Numbered from the stretch's first letter, positions 1 to 7,718 are shown. The stretch is 21,680 bases of DNA from Candidatus Segatella mututuai (GCA_002439605.1 DJOI01000037.1:1-21680); one strand, 5' to 3'. Notes: generated by a model from the sequence alone, not told the origin. Numbers and translations are program-made.

Positions 1-94
1 ATACATTCTTGCGAGCTCCATAATACCCCTTAGTGAGCTTCAAGATTCTTGTTCTTTTTGCTTTAGATGCAACATGATTTACTGATCTTGGCAT
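1..94 (-). CDS. rplT: 50S ribosomal protein L20 (bL20), 5' part only
   Basis: The reverse strand from 94 reads MPRSVNHVASKAKRTRILK followed by LTKGYYGARKNV, the highly conserved N-terminus of bL20. About 31 codons are visible; the rest lies beyond the left edge. bL20 binds 23S rRNA early in large-subunit assembly, and in several bacteria it also represses its own operon. It lies 39 bases downstream of rpmI, the usual infC-rpmI-rplT order. The start is set by the conserved MPRS N-terminus. Confidence 0.96.
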   Translation of the reverse strand, partial: MPRSVNHVASKAKRTRILKLTKGYYGARKNV

Positions 95-133
95 AATTTT
101 CTTTCTTTAAAAGTTCGACTAAAAAGTTAATAA

Positions 134-331
134 TTAACGAAGGCAGAGCAAGTCACGAACCTGCTTCAAGTTTGAACGGTCAACGAGAGTTTCACCAACA
201 AGGTTTCTCTTCTGCTTCTTTGTCTTCTTAGTCAAGATGTGACTGTGATAAGCGTGATGACGCTTAATCTTACCTGTACCAGTGAAACGAAATCTCTTCT
301 TTGCACCGGAATTAGTCTTTACTTTTGGCAT
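134..331 (-). CDS. rpmI: 50S ribosomal protein L35 (bL35)
   Basis: This is a full-length 65-residue bL35, a small basic protein of the large ribosomal subunit. The N-terminus MPKVKTNSGAKKRF, the central HHAYHSHILTKKTKKQKR segment and the C-terminal NLKQVRDLL are typical of the family. It lies between infC and rplT on the minus strand, presumably in one transcript from the promoter upstream of infC. The infC-rpmI gap holds a hairpin that could regulate its translation (see 367-399). Confidence 0.97.
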   Translation of the reverse strand: MPKVKTNSGAKKRFRFTGTGKIKRHHAYHSHILTKKTKKQKRNLVGETLVDRSNLKQVRDLLCLR

Positions 332-366
332 TTTTACTTTTAATTTAAATTGTTATTTATTTAACG

Positions 367-399
367 GATGGCAACGCATATACCACGGCGTTACGCATC
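367..399 (-). promoter_or_regulatory. Hairpin in the infC-rpmI gap, possible ribosomal-protein regulatory site
   Basis: Read on the minus strand, GATG and CATC pair at the outside. A small internal loop (CGT against GC) follows, then AACGC pairs with GCGTT around a 10-base loop. The hairpin starts about 20 bases after the infC stop and ends about 35 bases before the rpmI start. L20 is known to control rpmI/rplT translation in E. coli by binding mRNA structure in this region, and it binds leader RNA in Firmicutes. A similar role here is inference from position only. There is no T-tract next to it, so it is not a classic terminator. Confidence 0.35.
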
Positions 400-419
400 T
401 CTTTCTTTTCTGCGTTAAT

Positions 420-1106
420 CTAATCTTCGTTTGTAGCAGCAAGTTTCTTCAAGGCATCACCACCCTTTGCGTTGGCAAGCAGACCATTCTTCTCAACATT
501 GGCATCATGCTCTGCCTGTGCAGCAGCCTTGGCTTCAGCTTCACGCTTCTCACGATCCATCTTCTGCTGGCTTTTTTTCGCCACGCCAGCCTTCTTCGGA
601 CTAAGATAAAGAAACATTTTCTTGCCCTCCAACTTAGGCATCTGCTCTACTTTTCCATATTCTTCCAAATCGTTTGCAAAACGAAGCAACAGAACTTCAC
701 CCTGCTCCTTGAAAAGAATGCTTCGACCACGGAAGAAGACATAAGCTCTCACCTTGTTACCCTCGTTGAGGAAGTCTTGTGCATGCTTCAACTTGAACCG
801 ATAATCGTGCTCATCTGTCTGCGGTCCGAAGCGAATTTCCTTTGTCTCCACCTTCACCTGCTTCTGTTTCATTTCCTTTGCATGCTTCTTCTGCTGGTAA
901 AGAAACTTTGAATAGTCAACTATACGGCAAACTGGAGGCTGTGCGTTAGGAGAAATCTCAACAAGATCAACTCCCTCTTGGCGAGCCATATCAAGGGCCT
1001 TGCGTGTTGGCATCACTTCCGATCCACCTTCACTCACTACTCTTACCTCACGTACGCGTATTTGTTCGTTTACGCGGTACTGATTTTTCATTTTGTCATT
1101 CTTCAT
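420..1106 (-). CDS. infC: Translation initiation factor IF-3 with C-terminal extension
   Basis: IF-3 binds the 30S subunit, prevents 50S joining and proofreads start-codon and initiator-tRNA pairing. The N-terminal domain (QYRVNEQIRVREVRVV, about residues 9-75) and C-terminal domain (KEIRFGPQTDEHDYRFKLKH to MFLYLSP, about 89-170) are intact. The protein is 228 residues, against about 180 in E. coli. Residues from about 171 form an extra Lys/Glu/Ala-rich, probably helical tail. ATG at 1106 is preceded in frame by TAG (1112-1110), so it is the furthest possible ATG; a second ATG five codons in (MKNQYRVNE) is an alternative. A canonical Bacteroidetes promoter lies about 36 bases upstream. Confidence 0.96.
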   Translation of the reverse strand: MKNDKMKNQYRVNEQIRVREVRVVSEGGSEVMPTRKALDMARQEGVDLVEISPNAQPPVCRIVDYSKFLYQQKKHAKEMKQKQVKVETKEIRFGPQTDEHDYRFKLKHAQDFLNEGNKVRAYVFFRGRSILFKEQGEVLLLRFANDLEEYGKVEQMPKLEGKKMFLYLSPKKAGVAKKSQQKMDREKREAEAKAAAQAEHDANVEKNGLLANAKGGDALKKLAATNED

Positions 1107-1141
1107 TAACTATTCTAATGTCATTTTTTATTAAACGGCTG

Positions 1142-1173
1142 CAAAGTTACAATTTTTTCACTAAACCACCAAA
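1142..1173 (-). promoter_or_regulatory. Promoter of infC-rpmI-rplT
   Basis: On the minus strand, TTTG (1173-1170) is followed after 20 bases by TAACTTTG (1149-1142). This matches the Bacteroidetes primary-sigma consensus TTTG-N19/20-TAnnTTTG. Transcription would start near 1135, giving an infC leader of roughly 30 bases. Together with the thrS terminator it makes infC-rpmI-rplT a unit separate from thrS. Confidence 0.82.
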
Positions 1174-1420
1174 TTTTCAAAGGGTTATTTTGTTTTTAAT
1201 TTCATTTTTTATTATCATACGGACTTTTGATTATCGCACAGGACTTCAACGGAGTTTAGATGGATTGAGACTATCTTGGTTTAAGTACATAAGAGGAGTT
1301 TGCTGTTTCGTCAGAGGCGGACTACACGCTTAAAACAAAAATCTTTGTATCCAATATTCATAAGAGTTTCTACAGATTCCGCATATATTCCGTACAAGCC
1401 CTTATAACCCGCAACAAAAA
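1174..1420. other. Unexplained noncoding stretch between thrS terminator and infC promoter
   Basis: About 250 bases hold no convincing ORF on either strand; every reading frame is broken or lacks coding character. No tRNA or known riboswitch pattern is recognised. The sequence is less AT-rich and more textured than the flanking leader, especially around 1235-1330. It could hold a small RNA, remnant DNA or a dispersed repeat. It lies outside the thrS terminator and upstream of the infC -33 element, so it is not needed by either gene as far as can be seen. Confidence 0.4.
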
Positions 1421-1452
1421 ATCTCCCGTAGAATTCGAAAACTACGGGAGAT
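1421..1452 (-). terminator. Rho-independent terminator of thrS
   Basis: An 11-bp perfect stem (ATCTCCCGTAG at 1421-1431 against CTACGGGAGAT at 1442-1452) encloses a 10-base loop. On the minus strand it is followed by a run of T (complement of the A-run at 1415-1420). It begins 22 bases after the thrS stop. Confidence 0.92.
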
Positions 1453-1474
1453 CTAAAAATATTATCAGTGGAGA

Positions 1475-3427
1475 TTATTCCTCAGCAGCCTTCAATTGTT
1501 CAGCCACCTCAGCATTGATACGCTGAGCGAACTTTTCCATCGTCATGGTTGCTTGCTCGCCACCACCTTGCTTACGCATGGAAACCAAGCCTTCGGCACT
1601 CTCCTTTTCACCAACGATGACCATATAAGGCACACGCTTCAACTCGTTGTCACGAATCTTGCGACCAATCTTCTCATTACGGTCATCAATCAAGGCACGA
1701 ACACCCTGCTTGTCGAAATATTGACATACCTTCTGAGCATAGCCGTTGAACTTCTCAGAGATAGGAAGTATCGCAACTTGATCAGGAGTCAACCACAATG
1801 GGAAATGACCTGCGGTATGCTCAATCAACACAGCGGTGAAACGCTCCAAAGAACCAAATGGCGCACGATGAATCATTACAGGAGTCTTCTTGGAATTGTC
1901 CTCGGCTGTATATTCGAGTTTGAAACGCTCTGGCAAGTTGTAGTCAACCTGAATCGTACCCAACTGCCAACGACGACCGATGGCATCCTTGACCATAAAG
2001 TCGAGCTTAGGACCATAGAAAGCAGCCTCACCAATTTCCTCACGAGCCTGCAGGCCTTTTTCCTTACAAGCTTCACGAATGGCATTCTCACTCTCCTCCC
2101 AAATTTCATCGCTACCAATATACTTTTCCGTATCCTTAGGATCACGAAGAGAGATTTGAGCCTCATAGTTATCAAAGCCAAAAATCTTGAACACCTTTAG
2201 AATCACATCGATTACGTTCTCGAACTCAGACTTAACCTGATCCTGACGAACGAAGATGTGAGCATCATCCTGAGTAAAGGTACGCACACGAGTCAATCCG
2301 TGGAGCTCACCACTCTTCTCGTAGCGGAATACGGTACCGAACTCCGCAATACGCAAAGGAAGATCCTTGTAAGAACGCGGCTTGCGAGCATATACCTCAC
2401 AGTGGTGAGGACAGTTCATTGGCTTCAGCATATACTCTTCATCCTCCTCTGGGGTATGGATAGGCTGGAAAGCATCCTTGCCATAGTGAGCATAGTGGCC
2501 AGAAGTTACATAAAGGCTCTTGCCACCGATACCTGGCGTGATGACCTCTTGGTAGTTATATGGCTTTAGGAGAGAACGGAGCAATTCTTGAAGACGGAGG
2601 CGCAACTGCGTGCCTTTTGGCAACCAAATAGGAAGACCCTTACCTACACGCTCAGAGAACATAAAAAGTTCCATTTCCTTACCTATCTTACGATGGTCGC
2701 GCTTCTTGGCTTCCTCAAGCATCACCAAATACTCATCCAGCATTTTCTTCTTAGGGAAGCTAATGCCATAGATACGGGTCATCTGCTCACGCTTGGCATC
2801 GCCCCGCCAGAATGCACCCGCCACACTTGTAATCTTCACAGCCTTGATAAGACCGGTGTTCAACAAGTGAGGTCCACGGCAAAGGTCGGTAAAGTTGCCT
2901 TGAGTATATGTTGTGATTGTACCATCCTCCAAATCCTGCTCAATATGTTCGCACTTATATTCCTGTCCAGCAGCCTTAAACTCCTCCAAAGCCTCAGCCT
3001 TAGATACTTCCTTGCGAACCACAGGTTCGTTCTTCTTGGCCAGCTCCATCATCTTAGCCTCAATCTTGGCAAAGTCGTTCTCCGAGATAACTTGACCAGA
3101 AGCAGGCATCACATCATAGAAGAAACCACTCTCTACCGCAGGGCCAAAGCCAAACTGAATACCAGGATACAATTCCTGGAGTGCCTCGGCGAGCAAATGG
3201 GCTGATGTATGCCAGAAGGTGCGCTTGCCCTCTTCATCATCGAACTTATAAAGTTCCACACTTGCATCCTCGTTGATAGGACGGTTCAACTCTACTGTTT
3301 CACCATTAACACCGCAAGATACAACGTTGCGAGCGAGAGCCGGTGAGATGCTCTCGGCGATTTGCAAGCCAGTTACGCCCTGTTCATACTCACGAACAGA
3401 TCCGTCTGGGAATGTGATTTTTACCAT
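1475..3427 (-). CDS. thrS: Threonine--tRNA ligase
   Basis: This cytoplasmic class II aminoacyl-tRNA synthetase charges tRNA-Thr with threonine. The 650-residue protein is full length. It has a TGS domain (about 1-62), then the editing domain with HTSAH (73-77) and CRGPH (183-187), whose His/Cys residues match the editing site that removes mischarged Ser. The catalytic core has MNCPHH (337-342, zinc ligand C339), motif 2 around FRYEKSGELHGLTRVRTF and zinc ligand H390. A C-terminal anticodon-binding domain runs from about 540. The start gives MVKITFPDG at the TGS domain edge. It has its own promoter and terminator. Confidence 0.97.
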   Translation of the reverse strand: MVKITFPDGSVREYEQGVTGLQIAESISPALARNVVSCGVNGETVELNRPINEDASVELYKFDDEEGKRTFWHTSAHLLAEALQELYPGIQFGFGPAVESGFFYDVMPASGQVISENDFAKIEAKMMELAKKNEPVVRKEVSKAEALEEFKAAGQEYKCEHIEQDLEDGTITTYTQGNFTDLCRGPHLLNTGLIKAVKITSVAGAFWRGDAKREQMTRIYGISFPKKKMLDEYLVMLEEAKKRDHRKIGKEMELFMFSERVGKGLPIWLPKGTQLRLRLQELLRSLLKPYNYQEVITPGIGGKSLYVTSGHYAHYGKDAFQPIHTPEEDEEYMLKPMNCPHHCEVYARKPRSYKDLPLRIAEFGTVFRYEKSGELHGLTRVRTFTQDDAHIFVRQDQVKSEFENVIDVILKVFKIFGFDNYEAQISLRDPKDTEKYIGSDEIWEESENAIREACKEKGLQAREEIGEAAFYGPKLDFMVKDAIGRRWQLGTIQVDYNLPERFKLEYTAEDNSKKTPVMIHRAPFGSLERFTAVLIEHTAGHFPLWLTPDQVAILPISEKFNGYAQKVCQYFDKQGVRALIDDRNEKIGRKIRDNELKRVPYMVIVGEKESAEGLVSMRKQGGGEQATMTMEKFAQRINAEVAEQLKAAEE

Positions 3428-3457
3428 AACAACTTAGTATTTTTATTAAATCAACTG

Positions 3458-3465
3458 CAAAAGTA
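3458..3465 (-). promoter_or_regulatory. -7 promoter element of thrS
   Basis: The minus strand reads TACTTTTG, a full match to TAnnTTTG, about 30 bases upstream of the thrS start. No good TTTG is seen at the expected -33 distance; a GTTG sits at 15 bases. It lies back to back with the asparaginase promoter. Confidence 0.6.
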
Positions 3466-3506
3466 ATGCTTTTTTGCATACAACGTACATATTTCTCTAA
3501 CTTTTT

Positions 3507-3537
3507 TTTGCTCTAACTGTTTTTTATTGTATTTTTG
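3507..3537 (+). promoter_or_regulatory. Promoter of the asparaginase gene
   Basis: TTTG (3507-3510), a 19-base spacer and TATTTTTG (3530-3537) match the Bacteroidetes promoter consensus exactly. It lies about 105 bases upstream of the asparaginase ATG, which implies a leader of roughly 100 bases in which no recognised structure is seen. Confidence 0.78.
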
Positions 3538-3642
3538 CAAACAGAAAACATTTTCCGTAGGTCTTCTCACAGAAAGAGGAGCAAACATTCAAGAAATGTC
3601 CTACCAACAATTTAAGGAATAAAAAGATTTAAAGCACAAGAC

Positions 3643-4677
3643 ATGGCTACAGCTCGAATTTTGATTATATACACTGGAGGAACTATCGGCATGGGGAAAA
3701 ACGTCGAGACTGGTATACTCGAACCTCTCGACTTTAACCATTTAGTTTCTTCCATGCCTGAATTCCAGCTCATACAAGCTGATATTGACGTGCGTAAGTT
3801 CGATCCACCTATCGATTCCAGCGACATGGATCCTATGCGTTGGGCAGAACTGGTAGGATTGATAGCCAACAATTATAAAGAATATGACGGCTTCGTTATC
3901 CTACATGGAACCGACACCATGGCCTATACCGCCTCTGCCCTTTCCTTTATGCTGGAAAATCTTACCAAACCTGTCATTCTAACAGGTAGCCAGTTGCCTA
4001 TCGGTGAGTTGCGAACCGATGGTAAAGAGAACCTCATGACAGCTATAGAGCTGGCTTCCATGAAAAACGAGGATGGAAGACCTATGGTTCCCGAGGTGTG
4101 TATCTTCTTCAACGGAAGGCTACTGCGAGGCAATCGAGCCATTAAGATCAACGCGGAAGGTTTCCACGCCTTCGACTCCTTTAACCATCCCCATCTCTGC
4201 GACGTAGGCATCAACTTTACTTTCCACAGCCATCACATCCTGACTCCAGACTACAATAAGCCAATGGTCCCACACCTGAAACTCGACCCAAATGTCATCG
4301 TGTTTAGCCTTTTTCCAGGAATACAGGATGCTATCGTTCGTCATGTACTCGAATCACCCACCTTACGTGGCATTGTGATGCGAACTTATGGTTCTGGCAA
4401 TGCCCCTCAGGCACCTTGGATTATACGGCTGCTCGATCAAGCTGCCCATCGTGGTGTCAATATCATCAACATCAGCCAATGTCTAACAGGAAGTGTAGAA
4501 ATGAGCAGATACGGAGCCGGGTTCCAACTAAAGATAGCACATGTTATCAGCGGCCGAGACAGTACTGTGGAAGCTGCAGTCACAAAACTGATGTGTTTGC
4601 AAGGCAGATACAGTGACAACAAGATTGTACGTGAAAAGCTAACACTGTCGCTTGCGGGAGAAATCACATTATTATAA
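3643..4677 (+). CDS. ansA: Type I (cytoplasmic) L-asparaginase
   Basis: The enzyme hydrolyses L-asparagine to aspartate and ammonia. The 344-residue protein has the two asparaginase signatures. The first is IIYTGGTIGMG (about 8-18), where Thr14 is the expected nucleophile. The second is HGTDTMAYTASALSFML (from residue 88), with the Thr90-Asp91 pair of the second catalytic group. RILI directly before the first signature, the length and the lack of a signal peptide fit the cytoplasmic type I (AnsA) rather than the periplasmic type II enzyme. It is divergent from thrS with its own promoter. Some family members act on other amides such as glutamine. Confidence 0.93.
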   Translation: MATARILIIYTGGTIGMGKNVETGILEPLDFNHLVSSMPEFQLIQADIDVRKFDPPIDSSDMDPMRWAELVGLIANNYKEYDGFVILHGTDTMAYTASALSFMLENLTKPVILTGSQLPIGELRTDGKENLMTAIELASMKNEDGRPMVPEVCIFFNGRLLRGNRAIKINAEGFHAFDSFNHPHLCDVGINFTFHSHHILTPDYNKPMVPHLKLDPNVIVFSLFPGIQDAIVRHVLESPTLRGIVMRTYGSGNAPQAPWIIRLLDQAAHRGVNIINISQCLTGSVEMSRYGAGFQLKIAHVISGRDSTVEAAVTKLMCLQGRYSDNKIVREKLTLSLAGEITLL

Positions 4678-4791
4678 TTATAATAAAGCCCAACTTGCCC
4701 CCAACAGTCGACAAAGACTGAGGGTTCTATATCAGAAAGGTATAGACTTTTAGAAGCTACATATAAACAAAAGGTACAAGAAAAACGATAT

Positions 4792-5157
4792 ATGCTCAAA
4801 CGTATCCTACTTTTCATAGTGTTGGCACTTGCCATGGCTTTAGGAAACCATGGGGAGAGCCATGATGCACCTGCCGCCAAAGACAAACTACAAAAAGTAG
4901 AACAACACTGGCCTCTACAACAAGCGATACTTACCGATTCGAGCAATCTTTATCGCATCTGTAACGCCCGCCCGCAAAGAATGACACCTTGTTGGGGTTC
5001 AGCTACTTCCACGCCCAACAAACTACCATACAAAAATCATCTTTATCATTTTCTTTTAACGGCCTATCGTGGACACGAGCGTCAGGAATCGGCGCCTATC
5101 CACTTTGATGTTGCAAGCAAATATTATGTCATCTGCCTGCGGCATCTTCTTTGCTGA
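4792..5157 (+). CDS. Small putative secreted protein, function unknown
   Basis: This 121-residue ORF starts MLKRILLFIVLALAMALG, a basic tip and a hydrophobic run that looks like a signal peptide or membrane anchor. A charged stretch follows (HGESHDAPAAKDKLQKVE), then a segment with scattered Cys residues. The C-terminal block HFDVASKYYVICLRHLLC looks like a structured strand-rich element. No family is recognised with certainty. It lies 114 bases downstream of the asparaginase gene on the same strand, with no clear promoter between, so cotranscription is possible. The signal-like N-terminus and uninterrupted frame make it likely to be real. Confidence 0.6.
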   Translation: MLKRILLFIVLALAMALGNHGESHDAPAAKDKLQKVEQHWPLQQAILTDSSNLYRICNARPQRMTPCWGSATSTPNKLPYKNHLYHFLLTAYRGHERQESAPIHFDVASKYYVICLRHLLC

Positions 5158-5304
5158 CACCTTCCAACACTAAAAAAAACACTTTTTTTCACTCCTTTCT
5201 GGGAAGACAACACAAAATCAGTTACCTATGTTCGAAAACGAATTTAGGCAGAAAGGATTATATCACATTCAAAAAGAACAGACAACACAGAGATATCTTA
5301 AATT

Positions 5305-5703
5305 ATGGCAAATATCAACCATTTGGAAATGTACGACCAACTAAAGGCACTTCCTGAAATCGAAATAAAGAAAATATGCTTCGGACTTTTCACCAAGGCC
5401 GTCTATAAGCCTTCAAAAAGCACAGTCAAAGTAAAACAGGATGAATATTCCGTAGAGGTTGGCGGACAACTGAGAAAAATGCTCAAAGGCGACAACAACA
5501 CTATTATAGAACTGCGCAACAAAGGCAAAAAATTCAGAAAGAGCGGCATGGGCAATATGCGTCTGGATATATGTATTTCAAAAGACCACCAGTTTGCAGG
5601 AGCCCAATTGCTTCAGTTTGTAGATTTCAGCTACCAGCCCATTACCGACATGATAGTATACGAAGGTAAAACAGCAGAAGCCTTTGCTGAACTTTTCGGC
5701 TAA
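5305..5703 (+). CDS. Conserved-looking hypothetical protein
   Basis: This is a 132-residue soluble protein with no signal peptide or membrane segment. It opens with a helical region (HLEMYDQLKALPEIEIKKICFGLF). A basic central part follows (VKVKQDEYSVEVGGQLRKML, then ELRNKGKKFRKSG), then a mixed segment ending FAELFG. The basic middle would suit RNA or protein binding, but no known family is recognised. It is the last gene before the 5763-5788 terminator. The start MANINHL is the first ATG with a plausible N-terminus. A weak promoter-like TACCTATG at 5223-5230 lies upstream. Confidence 0.75.
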   Translation: MANINHLEMYDQLKALPEIEIKKICFGLFTKAVYKPSKSTVKVKQDEYSVEVGGQLRKMLKGDNNTIIELRNKGKKFRKSGMGNMRLDICISKDHQFAGAQLLQFVDFSYQPITDMIVYEGKTAEAFAELFG

Positions 5704-5762
5704 ATACCTAAGAGTTGTAATATCACGACTGTGGTGTAGCAAAAGTCTCTGTTATAAACGAT

Positions 5763-5788
5763 AAACCCAGGGTTTTCACCCTGGGTTT
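5763..5788. terminator. Bidirectional terminator between convergent genes
   Basis: A 10-bp perfect stem (AAACCCAGGG / CCCTGGGTTT) with loop TTTTCA is followed by T residues on the plus strand. The complement gives T residues on the minus strand as well. It lies 60 bases after the 5305-5703 gene and 90 bases after the end of the convergent phosphoglucomutase gene, so it can serve both. Confidence 0.87.
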
Positions 5789-5880
5789 TATGTTAAGAAA
5801 CAACTACAAAACATTTTTCAACTATCTGCAGTTGCTTTTAAAAGACACTATAGAGAGCCCCCACTCTACAATAAAAACTT

Positions 5881-7632
5881 CTATTCAAGGTTCAAACTCT
5901 TTTTGATAGCCTCAATCTTCTCTTCAGCCGCCGTAGTGCAACGGTTGTAACAACCAGCACACTTGAACGAAGGATCCTTCACCTCAATGTAGAACTTAAT
6001 TTTAGGTTCAGTACCAGATGGACGAACGCTCACCTTGGTATTGTCATCACAGAACCACTGGAGCACATTGCTTGTTGCTGGCATATCCAATTTTTCCACA
6101 CTTCCATCAGCATGTTTAACCTCCAAGCTCTGATAGTCTTTCCAAGTTACGACCTTGCTACCACCTAATTCTTTAGGAGGATTCTGTCGGAAGTCGGACA
6201 TCATCTGCTTAATCTCATCTGCACCCGTCTTACCTGGACGAACCACATTAACCGTAAATTCCTTGCTGAATCCATACTCCGCATAGATTTGCATCAAAAG
6301 ATCATAGAGTGTCTTACCCTGATCCTTTGCCCAAGCAGCTATCTCACAAATCAAACAGATAGAAGCAGGAGCATCCTTATCGCGCACCTTGTCGTATGGC
6401 AAGAAGCCAAAGCTTTCCTCACCACCACCGATATACTGCTGTTTGCCCTCGGAAATAGCAATCTCACGTGCAATCCACTTGAAGCCAGTGTAGCAGTCTC
6501 GAAGCTCCACATGATTTTTCTTGGCAATTTCAGCAATAACCTCTGTAGTAACAATGGTTTTTACCAAGAAGTCGGTTGGTTTTAACTTACCAAGTTTTTT
6601 CTTGTTTTCAATGATATAGTAGCAGAACATCATGGCTGTCTGGTTACCATTGATAATCATCCACTCACCCTTGTCGTCGCGGCAAACAATCGCCAATCTG
6701 TCGGCATCTGGATCGGTAGCAACCACGAGGTCGGCATTCAACTTAGTACCAAGCTTCATACCGAGGGTCATGGCCTCGGCATTCTCTGGATTAGGAGAAA
6801 CAACTGTTGGGAAATTGCCATCAATAACCATTTGTTCTGGCACTACATTGATATTTTGGAACCCCCAAGAACGCAAGCAGAGAGGCACTATCACACGACC
6901 AGTTCCATGCATAGGGGTATAGACAATGTTGAGATCTTTCTGACGAAGGATAACATCCTGATCAATCATTGCCGTATGAACGGCCTGCATATAATCGTAG
7001 TCCATTTCACCACCAATAATCTTAATCTTATCCCAATTGGCCTCAAACTTAACGTCTTCAATCTTCACCTTGTTCACCTCTTCGATAATACCAGTATCAT
7101 GAGGAGACAAAACCTGGGCACCATCACTCCAGTAAGCCTTATATCCATTGTATTCCTTTGGATTGTGGGAAGCTGTTACGTTAACGCCAGCATTAGCACC
7201 GAGTTCACGGATTGCGAATGAAATCTCTGGGGTTGGGCGAAGACTTTCAAAGAGATAAGCCTTGATGCCATTGGCAGAGAAAATCGCAGCTACAGTTTCT
7301 GCAAAAAGACGAGAATTGTTACGGCAGTCGTGTCCCACGACAACAGAAAGGTTGTCCTGGCCAGGGAATGCCTTCAGGATATAGTTGGCAAAGCCCTGGG
7401 TAGCCATACCTACGATATACTTGTTCATACGATTGGTACCTGCGCCCATGATGCCGCGCAAACCACCTGTACCGAACTCCAAATTCTGATAAAAAGCATC
7501 TACGAGTGCAGATTTGTCCTCTGCATCAAGCATTGCCTTAACTTCTTTACGTGTTTTCTCATCGAAAGCAGGGGTGAGCCACTGCTGGGCTCTTTCCTCG
7601 CACTGCTTGATTAATTCTGTGTCATTAGCCAT
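5881..7632 (-). CDS. Phospho-sugar mutase (phosphoglucomutase/phosphomannomutase)
   Basis: This alpha-D-phosphohexomutase interconverts the 1- and 6-phosphates of glucose and/or mannose in central carbon and cell-surface sugar metabolism. From the chosen start (MANDTELIKQ) it has 583 residues. Visible elements are TASHNP (153-158, phosphoserine S155), metal loop DPDADR (307-312), sugar loop GGGEESFG (402-409) and phosphate loop RPSGTEPK (537-544). The ORF extends 33 codons further upstream to 7731, but a consensus promoter lies inside that stretch and those residues do not fit the family. The tail contains Cys558, Cys561 and Cys565 in eight residues. Exact substrate preference cannot be read from sequence. 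Confidence 0.94.
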   Translation of the reverse strand: MANDTELIKQCEERAQQWLTPAFDEKTRKEVKAMLDAEDKSALVDAFYQNLEFGTGGLRGIMGAGTNRMNKYIVGMATQGFANYILKAFPGQDNLSVVVGHDCRNNSRLFAETVAAIFSANGIKAYLFESLRPTPEISFAIRELGANAGVNVTASHNPKEYNGYKAYWSDGAQVLSPHDTGIIEEVNKVKIEDVKFEANWDKIKIIGGEMDYDYMQAVHTAMIDQDVILRQKDLNIVYTPMHGTGRVIVPLCLRSWGFQNINVVPEQMVIDGNFPTVVSPNPENAEAMTLGMKLGTKLNADLVVATDPDADRLAIVCRDDKGEWMIINGNQTAMMFCYYIIENKKKLGKLKPTDFLVKTIVTTEVIAEIAKKNHVELRDCYTGFKWIAREIAISEGKQQYIGGGEESFGFLPYDKVRDKDAPASICLICEIAAWAKDQGKTLYDLLMQIYAEYGFSKEFTVNVVRPGKTGADEIKQMMSDFRQNPPKELGGSKVVTWKDYQSLEVKHADGSVEKLDMPATSNVLQWFCDDNTKVSVRPSGTEPKIKFYIEVKDPSFKCAGCYNRCTTAAEEKIEAIKKSLNLE

Positions 7633-7667
7633 AGCTTGTCTATATTTTGTTATTAATAATTTGCCCA

Positions 7668-7698
7668 CAAAGATAATTAAAATATTTGAGAAAACAAG
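7668..7698 (-). promoter_or_regulatory. Promoter of the phospho-sugar mutase gene
   Basis: The minus strand shows CTTG (7698-7695), 19 bases, then TATCTTTG (7675-7668). The -7 element matches TAnnTTTG fully and the -33 element matches three of four bases. It is 36 bases upstream of the ATG at 7632 and so rules out the longer ORF start at 7731. Confidence 0.75.
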
Positions 7699-7718
7699 TA
7701 AGTTTGGAGGTTTTTTTG

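Noticed and set aside
282..911. Plus-strand ORF with many Leu/Phe residues opposite infC and rpmI
   Set aside because: Antisense to two certain ribosomal/translation genes; its hydrophobicity is a by-product of the complementary Lys/Glu codons.
4706..4721. CAGTC-GACAAA-GACTG hairpin after asparaginase
   Set aside because: Only 5 bp with no T-tract; too weak to call a terminator.
4437..4946. Minus-strand ORF of 169 codons overlapping asparaginase and the small secreted gene
   Set aside because: Overlaps the asparaginase 3' end and the next gene antisense, and is rich in Ser/Cys runs typical of a shadow frame.
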